From: Oxalobacteraceae bacterium
Lineage (GTDB): Bacteria; Pseudomonadota; Gammaproteobacteria; Burkholderiales; Burkholderiaceae_D
Direction: 5' to 3'
Assembly: GCA_013284265.1 (NCBI GenBank)
Contig: JABTBR010000001.1
Coordinates: 248,001 to 312,000, forward strand
Length of the DNA: 64,000 nucleotides
Both the position numbers and the translations under genes were made by a program. A model generated the notes under the pieces. It was not told the DNA's origin, did not search any database, and saw nothing but the letters and a program-made list of their open reading frames with translations. Shown here piece by piece: positions 18,227-26,393 of the stretch (position 1 is its first letter; every line of letters starts with the position of its first letter).

Positions 18227-18733
18227 TCAATAAGTGCCGATGAAGTTCTTCTTGCCGATATCGACGCCGTTATGGCGCAGCAGGTTGTAGGCCGTGGTGG
18301 CGTGGAAGAAGAAATGCGGCAGCGCGTAGTGGAACAGATAGGTCTGACCGGTGAAGTGCTTGGTCTTTTCGCCGCTGCCGGTGGTGATGGCGCGGGTTTC
18401 GCTACCCTCGAACGCCGCCTGCGGAATGCTGTCGATAAAGGCCAGGGTGGTGACCAGGCGCGCCTTCAGTTCGGCGAAGGATTGCTCCGTGTCTTCGTAG
18501 GCCGGCACGTCCTGGCCGGCCAGGCGGGCTGCGCAGCCCTTGGCGAAGTCGGCCGCGATCTGGATCTGGCGGGTGAAGGGGAACATGTCCGGGAATAGGC
18601 GGAACTGCAGCAGCGCGTTCGGATCGATTTTTTTCTCGGTGGCGTGGGCTTCGGCCTTGTCGAGGATAACGATCAGGCTGTTCAGGATCTGCTTGAACAC
18701 GGGAATGGAGGCGGAGTAGATGGATAAGGTCAT
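18227..18733 (-). CDS. DUF1993 family protein
   Basis: 168 residues, starting MTLSIYSASIPVFKQILNSL and carrying RLFPDMFPFTRQIQIAAD and a histidine-rich C-terminal part (HYALPHFFFHATTAYNLLRHNGV). This is DUF1993, a helical DinB-like family of unknown role; the conserved histidines may bind metal. The chosen ATG matches the family start; the open frame upstream has no ribosome site. Confidence 0.88.
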   Translation of the reverse strand: MTLSIYSASIPVFKQILNSLIVILDKAEAHATEKKIDPNALLQFRLFPDMFPFTRQIQIAADFAKGCAARLAGQDVPAYEDTEQSFAELKARLVTTLAFIDSIPQAAFEGSETRAITTGSGEKTKHFTGQTYLFHYALPHFFFHATTAYNLLRHNGVDIGKKNFIGTY

Positions 18734-18950
18734 GGCTGTTTCCTCTGTTGAAGTGCGGCGATGATACCAGCTTGCGCGATTTTTGCTTGGCCCGGCGCGC
18801 ACGGGGTGCTTTCGCCTGCTCTTCTTGGTGACTTCCCCGGCTTTTTCCGTGCATAATTCCAACTAGGAAAAAAGTTTGCATTTATCAGCGCCTGATTTGA
18901 TCGAGATCAGGGTGCCGGATGCGAAGCCGCTGTTGTCAATCTACTAAACG

Positions 18951-21900
18951 ATGCTCAATGACGCAAACTTCACCACAGGCTGCACCCGTGCCGCGCAATG
19001 CATGACCAGAACACTTTATCAAGGCCTACGCTCGCGTCTGAGCGCGCTGTACGGACTGTCGATCTACGGCGCCCTGCTGGCGGTGGTGTTTGGCGGCCTG
19101 GTGATTCCGGCCATCATCGGCAGTTATCTGCTGATCGGCGTGCATGAACAGCAGTCGGCCAAGACCAGCCTGAATGAAGCGCTGCAGCGCAATGCCGACA
19201 TCCTGGCGCTGGGCATGCAGGAGTCGCTGTGGAATATGAATGCCGAATCGGCCCATTCGCTGGTCGAATCGGTGATGCGCGACCGCTCGGTGCTGCAGGT
19301 GCAGGTGGTGGGACAGGCCGACACCCAGTTCATGAACGTCCATTCGCCGTCGCGGCCCACCGGCACCGTGTACCGCGCCGAGCGCGAGATCCTGGTGCGC
19401 GGCGAGCGTATCGGCCGCATTACGGTCGAGATGGACGACGCGCGCAGCCAGCAGGAGCTGCGCGAGAAGCAGGTGTCCTATATCTTCGTGCTGGCGGCCC
19501 AGCTGACGGTGTCGCTGCTGTTGATCGTGCTGTTCCTGAACCGGCGCCTGCTGACGCCCTTGCGCAAACTGATGCGGTTTTCCGACCGCCTCTCGCATGG
19601 CGACTTCGAGACCCAGCTCGACCTGGCAGGGCGCGATGAGCTGGGCCGGCTGGCCGGCCAGCTGGAACAGATGCGGGTGGCGATCCGCCAGCTGTTTGCC
19701 GACATCGGCCAGCGCGAGGAGCGCTTTCGCACCATCGTCACCCAGGTGCCGGGCGCGGTGTTCCGCTTCCGCCCGGACGGCCCGGTCGATTTCGTCTCCG
19801 ACGCGATCGAGGACATCTGCGGCTACTCGGCGGCCCAGTTCATGCGCAGCACCACCCATTCCTGGGCCAATCTGATCTGCCCGGAAGACCGCAAGATGCA
19901 GCGCCGCTGCGTGGCCCAGGCGGTGCGTGACGGCCAGCCCTATTCGATCGAATACCGCATCAGCGATTCCTCCGGCACCGAGCGCTGGGTGTCCGAGAAT
20001 GGCCAGCCGCAGCCGCACGACGCGTCGGGCAATTCGCCCTGGGTCGACGGCATCATCTCCGACATCAGCCAGCGCAAGCACAATGAAATGCGCATCGAGG
20101 CCTTGCTGGCCGAGCAGAGCGCGATCCTGGACAATGTGATGTTCGGCGTGATGTTCGTGCGTAACCGCAGCATCGTCTCGGTCAACCGCCGCTGCGAAGA
20201 GCTGTTCGGCTACGAGCCGGGCACCATGACCGGCGCCTCCACCGCCATCGTGTTCCCCAATTCCTTCGACTTCGAGGCGGCCGGCGCGCGCCAGTATCCG
20301 CTGCTCGCCTCCGACAACTACTTCAGCGAAGAGCGCCACTACCGGCGCCGCGACGGCAGCCTGTTCTGGTGCATGGTCAGCGGCTGCGCGATCGACCAGC
20401 ACCGCTCCAACGAGGGCAGCATCTGGGTGTACGCCGACATCAGCGCGCGCAAGGAAGCCGAAGAAAAGCTGCGCCTGTCGGCCACCGTGCTCGAACACAT
20501 CGCCGACGGCGTGGTGGTGCTCGACGCGCAGGGCACCATCGTCGCCGTCAATCCCGCCTTCACCCAGATCACCGGCTACTCGGAAGCGGAAGCGCTGGGA
20601 CGCGACCGCACGCTGACGCGCTCGGGCCGCCATGACGAGGAGTTCTACGACACGCTGTGGAACGAGCAGGTGGAAAATGGCTTCTGGCGCGGCGAGATCT
20701 GGAACCTGCGCAAGAGCGGCGAGCTGTATCTGGAATACCTGACCGTGAGCGCGGTGCGCGACACGCGCGGCGTGACCACCCATTATGTGGGCGTGTTCAG
20801 CGACATTACCCAGGTCAAGGAATCGCAGGAAAAGCTCGACCACCTGGCCCACCACGACCCGCTCACGGCGCTGCCGAACCGGCTGCTGTTCCACGACCGC
20901 CTGCAGCATGCGATCCAGCGCGCCACCCGCGACACCGAGCAGCTGGCGCTGCTGTTCATCGATCTGGACCGCTTCAAGAACGTCAACGACACGCTGGGCC
21001 ATCACATCGGCGACGAGCTGCTGCAGCAGGTGGCCAAGGCGCTGTCGGACCGGCTGCGCGAGGGCGATACCCTGGCGCGCCTGGGCGGCGACGAATTCAT
21101 CGTGCTGCTCGAAGATGTGGACAACGAGTACAGCGCCAGCCTGGTGGCCGAAAAACTGGTGACCATGTTCGAGCAGCCCTTCATGGTGGCCGGGCACGAG
21201 CTGTTCGTCACCTGCAGCGTCGGCATCAGCCTGTTCCCGAACGACGCGGTCGACCTGAATATGCTGATCCGTAACGCCGACGTGGCCATGTACCAGGCCA
21301 AGGCGCGCGGGCGCAATGGTTTCAGCTTCTATCAGCCGTCGATGACGGGCGAGGGCGTCGAACGGCTGCGCCTGGAAACCTTCCTGCGCCGCTCGATCGA
21401 GAAGGACGAAATCTTCCTCAACTACCAGCCGCAGGTCGACATCAGCAGCGGCCGCCTGGTGGGGGTGGAGGCGCTGGTGCGCTGGAACCATCCGGAACTG
21501 GGGCTGGTGCCGCCGATCCGCTTCATCCCGCTGGCCGAGGATACCGGCTTCATCAACCAGCTGGGCAAGTGGGTGCTGTTCGAGTCCTGCCGTCAGATGG
21601 TGCGCTGGCAGCAGGCCGGCCTGCAGGTGCCGAAGATCGCCGTCAACCTGTCGGCCAAGCAGTTCGAGCGCGGCAGCATCGTCAATATGGTCGGCGAGAT
21701 CCTGAAAGAGACCGGGCTGGAGCCGGAGCGGCTGCAGCTGGAAGTGACCGAGTCGGTGATCATGAACACCGGCGATGCGCTCGACTTCATCAACGACCTG
21801 CACTCGATCGGCGTGGGGCTGGCGATCGACGACTTCGGCACCGGCTATTCCTCGCTGGCCTATCTGAAGCAGCTGCCGGTGCAGACGCTGAAGATCGACC

Positions 21901-22124
21901 GTTCCTTCATCAAGGATATCTCGACCGACGTCAACGACGAGGCGATCGCGATCGCCATCATCCAGCTCGGAAAGAGCATGAACCTGTCCGTCATCGCCGA
22001 AGGCGTGGAAACCGAGGAGCAGGTGGCCTTCCTGCTGCGCCACGGCTGCCATCTGGCGCAGGGCTATTACTACAGCAAACCAGTGCTGGCCGACGATCTG
22101 CTGTCGCGCTGGAAAACCGACTGA
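18951..22124 (+). CDS. membrane sensor with PAS repeats, GGDEF and EAL domains
   Basis: 1057 residues, predicted to make or degrade cyclic-di-GMP at the inner membrane. Order: transmembrane segment near residue 45, periplasmic part (about 65-180), second transmembrane segment near 195, HAMP, three PAS/PAC modules (about 260-640), GGDEF near 720, EAL from about 815. The GGDEF motif is intact (RLGGDEFIVLLED), as are EALVRW, EVTESV, IDDFGTGYSSL and KIDRSFIKDI, so both activities are possible. The true start may be the ATG at 19002, which puts MTRTLYQGL before the first membrane segment. The next gene follows after 31 bases. Confidence 0.92.
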   Translation: MLNDANFTTGCTRAAQCMTRTLYQGLRSRLSALYGLSIYGALLAVVFGGLVIPAIIGSYLLIGVHEQQSAKTSLNEALQRNADILALGMQESLWNMNAESAHSLVESVMRDRSVLQVQVVGQADTQFMNVHSPSRPTGTVYRAEREILVRGERIGRITVEMDDARSQQELREKQVSYIFVLAAQLTVSLLLIVLFLNRRLLTPLRKLMRFSDRLSHGDFETQLDLAGRDELGRLAGQLEQMRVAIRQLFADIGQREERFRTIVTQVPGAVFRFRPDGPVDFVSDAIEDICGYSAAQFMRSTTHSWANLICPEDRKMQRRCVAQAVRDGQPYSIEYRISDSSGTERWVSENGQPQPHDASGNSPWVDGIISDISQRKHNEMRIEALLAEQSAILDNVMFGVMFVRNRSIVSVNRRCEELFGYEPGTMTGASTAIVFPNSFDFEAAGARQYPLLASDNYFSEERHYRRRDGSLFWCMVSGCAIDQHRSNEGSIWVYADISARKEAEEKLRLSATVLEHIADGVVVLDAQGTIVAVNPAFTQITGYSEAEALGRDRTLTRSGRHDEEFYDTLWNEQVENGFWRGEIWNLRKSGELYLEYLTVSAVRDTRGVTTHYVGVFSDITQVKESQEKLDHLAHHDPLTALPNRLLFHDRLQHAIQRATRDTEQLALLFIDLDRFKNVNDTLGHHIGDELLQQVAKALSDRLREGDTLARLGGDEFIVLLEDVDNEYSASLVAEKLVTMFEQPFMVAGHELFVTCSVGISLFPNDAVDLNMLIRNADVAMYQAKARGRNGFSFYQPSMTGEGVERLRLETFLRRSIEKDEIFLNYQPQVDISSGRLVGVEALVRWNHPELGLVPPIRFIPLAEDTGFINQLGKWVLFESCRQMVRWQQAGLQVPKIAVNLSAKQFERGSIVNMVGEILKETGLEPERLQLEVTESVIMNTGDALDFINDLHSIGVGLAIDDFGTGYSSLAYLKQLPVQTLKIDRSFIKDISTDVNDEAIAIAIIQLGKSMNLSVIAEGVETEEQVAFLLRHGCHLAQGYYYSKPVLADDLLSRWKTD

Positions 22125-22155
22125 AACACCATCTCACCGCCCTTCGAAAGCCCCC

Positions 22156-24420
22156 ATGCTCAAACCCCGTAAACCCTCACGTCGTCGATTCCTGTTCAGC
22201 GGCGTGGTCGCCGCCGGGGCGCTGGTGGTCGGCTGGGGCGTGATGCCGGCGCGCCAGCGCGTGCGCGCCTCCCATCCGCTGCCGTTGACCGATGGCGCGG
22301 TGGCCCTGAACGGCTGGATCGCGCTGGCGCCGGACGGCAGCGTCACGCTGGCCATGCCGCGCAGCGAAATGGGGCAGGGCGTGCATACCGCCTTGCCGAT
22401 GCTGGTGGCCGAGGAAATGGACGTGCCGCTGGCGATGATACGGCTGGTGCAGGCCCCGCCCGACAAAATCTTTGGCAACGTCGCGATGCTGCGCGACGGC
22501 CTGCCTTTCCATCCGGACGACAGCGGCATGCTCAAATCGGGCGCCCAGTGGATCGTCGGGAAGGTGGCGCGCGAACTGGGGCTGGTCATCACCGGCGGCT
22601 CTTCCAGCGTCAAGGATGCCTGGGGGCCGATGCGCGAGGCCGGCGCCACGGCGCGCGCGCTGATGGTGGCCACCGCGGCGCGCGACTGGAAGGTGGCGCC
22701 CGCCGACTGCCAGACCGAGGCCGGCTTCGTGATACACCGCAGCGGCAAGCGCGTGGCCTATGGCGCGCTGGCGGCGCGCGCGGTGGAGCAGAATCCGGGC
22801 GAGGTCAGGCTCAAGCAGCCCAAGGACTTCCGCCTGATTGGCACCCCCGCGCCGCGCCGCGATTCGCCCGCCAAGACCGATGGCAGCGCGCGCTTCGGCA
22901 TCGATGCGCGCCCGCCCGGCATGCTGTATGCGGCGGTGCGCATGGCGCCCTCGCTGGGTGCCAGCGTCGCCAGCGTGGACCTGGCCAGCGTCAAGGACCT
23001 GCCCGGATTTGTCAGGCTTGTCGATTTTTCAGCGGCGCTGTCCGAGCATGGCGGCGCCGGGGCCGGCGTGGCGCTGGTGGCGGCCAGCTACTGGCAGGCC
23101 AAACAGGCGGCGCTGGCGCTCAAGATCGAATGGAAGGAGGGCGCGCACGCCAGGCTGTCGAGCGCCGCCATCTTCCAGGAATTCGCCGCCAGGCTCGACA
23201 GCGAAGCCGGCTACGCCTATTACGAAAGCGGCAAGGTCGAGGGTGTGAGCGGCGCGGCCAGTACGCTCAGCGCCGAATACCGCGCGCCCTTCCTCGCGCA
23301 CGCGGCGATGGAACCGATCAATTGCACCGCCCAGGTCAAGGATGGCGGCGTGCATGTCTGGGTCTCGACCCAGTCGCCCGGCTTTGCGGTCGATGTGGCG
23401 GCCAAGGTGGCCGGCGTATCCAGCGACAAGGTGGTGCTGGAAGTGGCCATGCTGGGCGGCGGCTTCGGGCGCCGGCTGGAGGTCGACATGGTGGCGCAGG
23501 CGGTGGCGGTGGCCAGGCAGTGCCAGGGCTTGCCGGTGCAAGTGATCTGGAGCCGCGAGGACGACACCACCCACGATGTGTATCGCCCGGCGGCGCTGGC
23601 GCGCTTTCATGCGAGCCTGGACGCGAACGGCAATGTGCTCACCTACGACAACAAGTCGGCCAGCGGTTCGGTATCGCACCAGTTCTTCCAGCGTAACCTG
23701 GGCCTGCCGCCCGGTGGCCCGGACAAGACCACGGCCGAAGGGGAATTCGATATGGCTTATGAATTCCCGAACCAGCGCATCCGCCATGTGATCGTCGACA
23801 GCGCGGTGCCGCTGGGTTATTGGCGTTCGGTCGGGCATTCGCACAATGCCTTCTTCAAGGAGAGCTTCATCGAGGAGCTGGCGCACGCGGCCAAGGTCGA
23901 CGGGGTCGATTTCCGCCGCAAGCTGCTGCAGAAGCATCCGCGCCACCTGGCCGTGCTGAATGCCGCCGTGGTACGCGCGGGAGTGGCGCCGCCGGGACGG
24001 GCGCACGGGGTGGCGCTGCACCAGTCCTTCGGCACCATCGTCGCGCAGGTGGCCGAGGTCTCGATCGAGGGCAAGCAGATCAAGGTGCACAAGGTGACTT
24101 GCGCGGTCGACTGCGGCATCGCCGTCAATCCCAACATCATTCGTCAGCAGGTCGAGTCGGCGGTGGTGTTCGGGCTGTCGGCGGCGCTGCTGGGGGCGGT
24201 GACGTTCAAGGATGGCAAGGTCGAGCAGAGCAATTTCCACGACTACCCGGTGCTGCGCATGGGTGAGGCGCCGCTGGTCGATACGGTGATCATCGCCAGC
24301 GCCGAGCATCCTGAGGGCATGGGCGAGCCGGCCGTGCCGCCGGTGGCGCCGGCGGTGGCCAATGCGGTGTTCAAGCTGACCGGGCAACGCTTGCGCAGTT
24401 TGCCGCTGACGCTGGTGTAG
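22156..24420 (+). CDS. molybdenum hydroxylase large subunit (IorB / xanthine dehydrogenase family), Tat-exported
   Basis: 754 residues. A Tat signal (SRRRFLFSG, hydrophobic stretch) predicts export of the folded, cofactor-loaded enzyme. Motifs of the molybdopterin-binding subunit: SEMGQGVHTALPMLVAEE, LGGGFGRRLEVD, and near the end GMGEPAVPPVAPAVANA, where the glutamate of the GEP motif is the expected catalytic base. It resembles isoquinoline 1-oxidoreductase beta subunits. These normally pair with a small [2Fe-2S] subunit (IorA), but none is encoded on either side. Substrate unknown. Confidence 0.9.
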   Translation: MLKPRKPSRRRFLFSGVVAAGALVVGWGVMPARQRVRASHPLPLTDGAVALNGWIALAPDGSVTLAMPRSEMGQGVHTALPMLVAEEMDVPLAMIRLVQAPPDKIFGNVAMLRDGLPFHPDDSGMLKSGAQWIVGKVARELGLVITGGSSSVKDAWGPMREAGATARALMVATAARDWKVAPADCQTEAGFVIHRSGKRVAYGALAARAVEQNPGEVRLKQPKDFRLIGTPAPRRDSPAKTDGSARFGIDARPPGMLYAAVRMAPSLGASVASVDLASVKDLPGFVRLVDFSAALSEHGGAGAGVALVAASYWQAKQAALALKIEWKEGAHARLSSAAIFQEFAARLDSEAGYAYYESGKVEGVSGAASTLSAEYRAPFLAHAAMEPINCTAQVKDGGVHVWVSTQSPGFAVDVAAKVAGVSSDKVVLEVAMLGGGFGRRLEVDMVAQAVAVARQCQGLPVQVIWSREDDTTHDVYRPAALARFHASLDANGNVLTYDNKSASGSVSHQFFQRNLGLPPGGPDKTTAEGEFDMAYEFPNQRIRHVIVDSAVPLGYWRSVGHSHNAFFKESFIEELAHAAKVDGVDFRRKLLQKHPRHLAVLNAAVVRAGVAPPGRAHGVALHQSFGTIVAQVAEVSIEGKQIKVHKVTCAVDCGIAVNPNIIRQQVESAVVFGLSAALLGAVTFKDGKVEQSNFHDYPVLRMGEAPLVDTVIIASAEHPEGMGEPAVPPVAPAVANAVFKLTGQRLRSLPLTLV

Positions 24421-24450
24421 GGGTTTAGCCAGCGCGCCGCGACGCGGATT

Positions 24451-24551
24451 AAAACCCACGGCAAAGAGCCGGGGGGCTTGTCCCTCAGGGACAAGCGGGA
24501 CGAAGCCCCTATCCGGACCCAGGTCAGACCCCAGGGGTAAGCCGTGGGTTT
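24451..24551 (+). repeat. orientable palindromic repeat, copy 2 (long form)
   Basis: Outer arms AAAACCCACGGC and GCCGTGGGTTT as in the short form, with the AAAGAGCC linker on the left. The left half of the core is replaced by a longer segment with its own hairpin GCTTGTCCC-TCA-GGGACAAGC. The right half keeps GGTCAGACCCC. It lies between the convergent ends of the IorB-like and thioredoxin-like genes. Confidence 0.88.
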
Positions 24552-24605
24552 CAGGAGGCACCGACGGCCCGCTCCCCGAGCTTTCTTCTTGCGCCTGCTT
24601 TTGGT

Positions 24606-25034
24606 TTATTTGTGCGCGGCAGCCATCAGCGCGCGCAGATTGCAGCTGGTCTGCCATTCACGCCGCTGCTCGCTGCTGCCGGCCAGTTGCGCCAGTTCGG
24701 CGTCGCTCTGGGCCGATTGAGCCAGCACCAGCCGGTGCGCCAGCGCCGCGTCGGGCAGCATGGTGCCGAAGAAGGCCACGATGTCATGGCGCTGGATCAG
24801 CAGGGTAGGGAAGTTTTCCACGTCCAGATCGCCGACCACGTCGGCATGGTCTTCAATATCTATCCATACAAAGTATTTGTCCGGATGGCGCGCCGCCAGT
24901 TCCTCGAAGGTGTCGCGGTAGCTCGAACAGGTGCCGCACCAGGCCGCGCACAGGCAGGCGACGATCCAGCGCTCGCTGGCCAGCGCGGCCAGGACTTCGG
25001 CGCGGTTGTCGGTTTGTAGGGTCAGGCTATGCAT
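24606..25034 (-). CDS. thioredoxin-like protein
   Basis: 142 residues. The active-site motif is AAWCGTCSSYRDTF (C-G-T-C), followed by WIDIEDHADVVGDLDVENFPTLL with the cis-proline position. This is a thioredoxin fold with a short C-terminal helical extension, without a signal peptide, so it is probably cytoplasmic. I chose the ATG at 25034 because the domain begins there; the frame upstream overlaps the region before tsaB and looks non-coding. Confidence 0.88.
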   Translation of the reverse strand: MHSLTLQTDNRAEVLAALASERWIVACLCAAWCGTCSSYRDTFEELAARHPDKYFVWIDIEDHADVVGDLDVENFPTLLIQRHDIVAFFGTMLPDAALAHRLVLAQSAQSDAELAQLAGSSEQRREWQTSCNLRALMAAAHK

Positions 25035-25194
25035 GGGAATCCGGTGCCAGGGTGGCGCCAGAGGCGCCGATCGGGCATATTTTACAGCCTGGCGCGCCTG
25101 CATGTGGCTTCGCGCCGCGAAGACGGCCCTCCCGGCCATGCGCGAGCGGGGCCGTGCCAGTGGCCGCTGGCCCTGCGCCGGGTTAAAATACGGG

Positions 25195-25926
25195 ATGCCT
25201 ATCATTCTTGCCATCGAAACCTCGTCCGAACTCGCCTCCTGCGCCCTGCTGCGTGGCGACGTCGTCATTGCCCGTGAATCATCCGGTGTCCGCACCCATT
25301 CCCAGGCGATTCTGCCCATGGTGCAGGAACTGCTGGCCGAAGCCGGCCTGACCCTGCGCGACTGCGACGCGATCGCCTATGGCGCCGGTCCAGGCTCGTT
25401 TACCGGCGTGCGCACGGCCTGCGGTATCGCCCAGGGACTCGGTTTCGGGGCGAATCTGCCGGTGGTCCCGGTGGTGACGCTGGAAGCGATGGCGCTGGCC
25501 TGCCACCAGCAAAGCGGCGCGGCCGAGGTGATGACCGTGCTCGATGCGCGCATGGGCGAGGTGTATTGGGCCCAATACCGTATGGGCGAAGGCGCGGATT
25601 GCCGTCCGCGGATCGTGGCCCCGCCCGCGCTGGCCGCGCCCGCCGCGATCGCGCCGCTGGGTCAGGCCAGCGCTTGCGGCAACGGTTTTGCCGCCTACCC
25701 GGAAGCCTTCGAAGGCAAGGAATTCGCGCTCCAGGCGCAGCGCGGCGTCATGCCGCATGCGGCCCAGGTGGCCCAGCTGGCGGCCAGCGTGCTGGCCGCT
25801 GGCGGCGGCGTGGCCGCGGCCGATGCCCAGCCCCTGTACCTGCGCAATAAAATCGCCTTCACCAGCGCCGAGCGCAGCGCCATCAATGCGGCCAAGGCCA
25901 TCGCCGCTGCCGAGGCCGCGGCATGA
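25195..25926 (+). CDS. tsaB: tRNA threonylcarbamoyladenosine biosynthesis protein TsaB
   Basis: Partner of TsaD in making the t6A modification at position 37 of ANN-decoding tRNAs. 243 residues. The ASKHA-fold start ILAIETSSELASCALL, the HSQAILPMVQELL block, and GAGPGSFTGVRTACGIAQGL are the TsaB signature. The start codon follows a TAAAAT -10 element by only five bases, so the main transcript may be leaderless. Its stop overlaps the start of rimI by four bases. Confidence 0.95.
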   Translation: MPIILAIETSSELASCALLRGDVVIARESSGVRTHSQAILPMVQELLAEAGLTLRDCDAIAYGAGPGSFTGVRTACGIAQGLGFGANLPVVPVVTLEAMALACHQQSGAAEVMTVLDARMGEVYWAQYRMGEGADCRPRIVAPPALAAPAAIAPLGQASACGNGFAAYPEAFEGKEFALQAQRGVMPHAAQVAQLAASVLAAGGGVAAADAQPLYLRNKIAFTSAERSAINAAKAIAAAEAAA

Positions 25927-26393
25927 TGCAGCAGTGGGATCTGGCCCGGCTCAACTACGAGCCGATGCAAGCAAACGACATCGATGAGGTGCTGGCGCTG
26001 GAGCAAACCGTCTATCCCTATCCCTGGAGCCGCGCCAACTTCGTCGATTCCCTGGCCAGCGGCTATCAGGCCTGGGTACTGCGCGATGCCGGCGGCGATC
26101 TGATGGGGTATTTTTTGATCATGGCCATCGTCGACGAGGCGCATCTTTTGAACGTGGCCGTCAGCGCCGAACGCCAGCGCCAGGGGCTGGGGCGCTTGCT
26201 GCTGAACCAGGCGGTGGCCTGCTCGCGCGGCCTGGGCCTGGAATCGGTGCTGCTGGAAGTGCGGCCATCGAACAGCCGCGCGCTGGCGATCTACCAGCGC
26301 TACGGATTCCATGAAATCGGCCGGCGCAAGGCCTATTATCCGGCCGCCGGCCAGCAACGCGAGGACGCCATCGTGATGCGTTTCCAGTTATGA
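25923..26393 (+). CDS. rimI: ribosomal-protein-alanine N-acetyltransferase RimI
   Basis: 156 residues, GNAT fold. It acetylates the N-terminus of ribosomal protein S18 in E. coli. The acetyl-CoA pyrophosphate loop is RQRQGLGRLLL, followed by the family block LLEVRPSNSRALAIYQRYGFHEIGRRKAYYP. The start overlaps the tsaB stop codon (ATGA type), and the end overlaps the udg start, so all three genes are translationally coupled. The tsaB-rimI order is widespread. Confidence 0.95.
   Translation: MMQQWDLARLNYEPMQANDIDEVLALEQTVYPYPWSRANFVDSLASGYQAWVLRDAGGDLMGYFLIMAIVDEAHLLNVAVSAERQRQGLGRLLLNQAVACSRGLGLESVLLEVRPSNSRALAIYQRYGFHEIGRRKAYYPAAGQQREDAIVMRFQL

Noticed and set aside
19026..22052. A 1008-codon minus-strand frame under the GGDEF-EAL gene
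   Set aside because: Antisense shadow; the plus-strand protein has every expected motif while this one has none.
24451..24551. Palindromic repeats as CRISPR units
   Set aside because: Copies are scattered kilobases apart, not arrayed with spacers, and no cas gene is present.
23029..24657. A 542-codon minus-strand frame under the molybdenum hydroxylase gene
   Set aside because: Antisense shadow without motifs; the plus-strand enzyme is complete.
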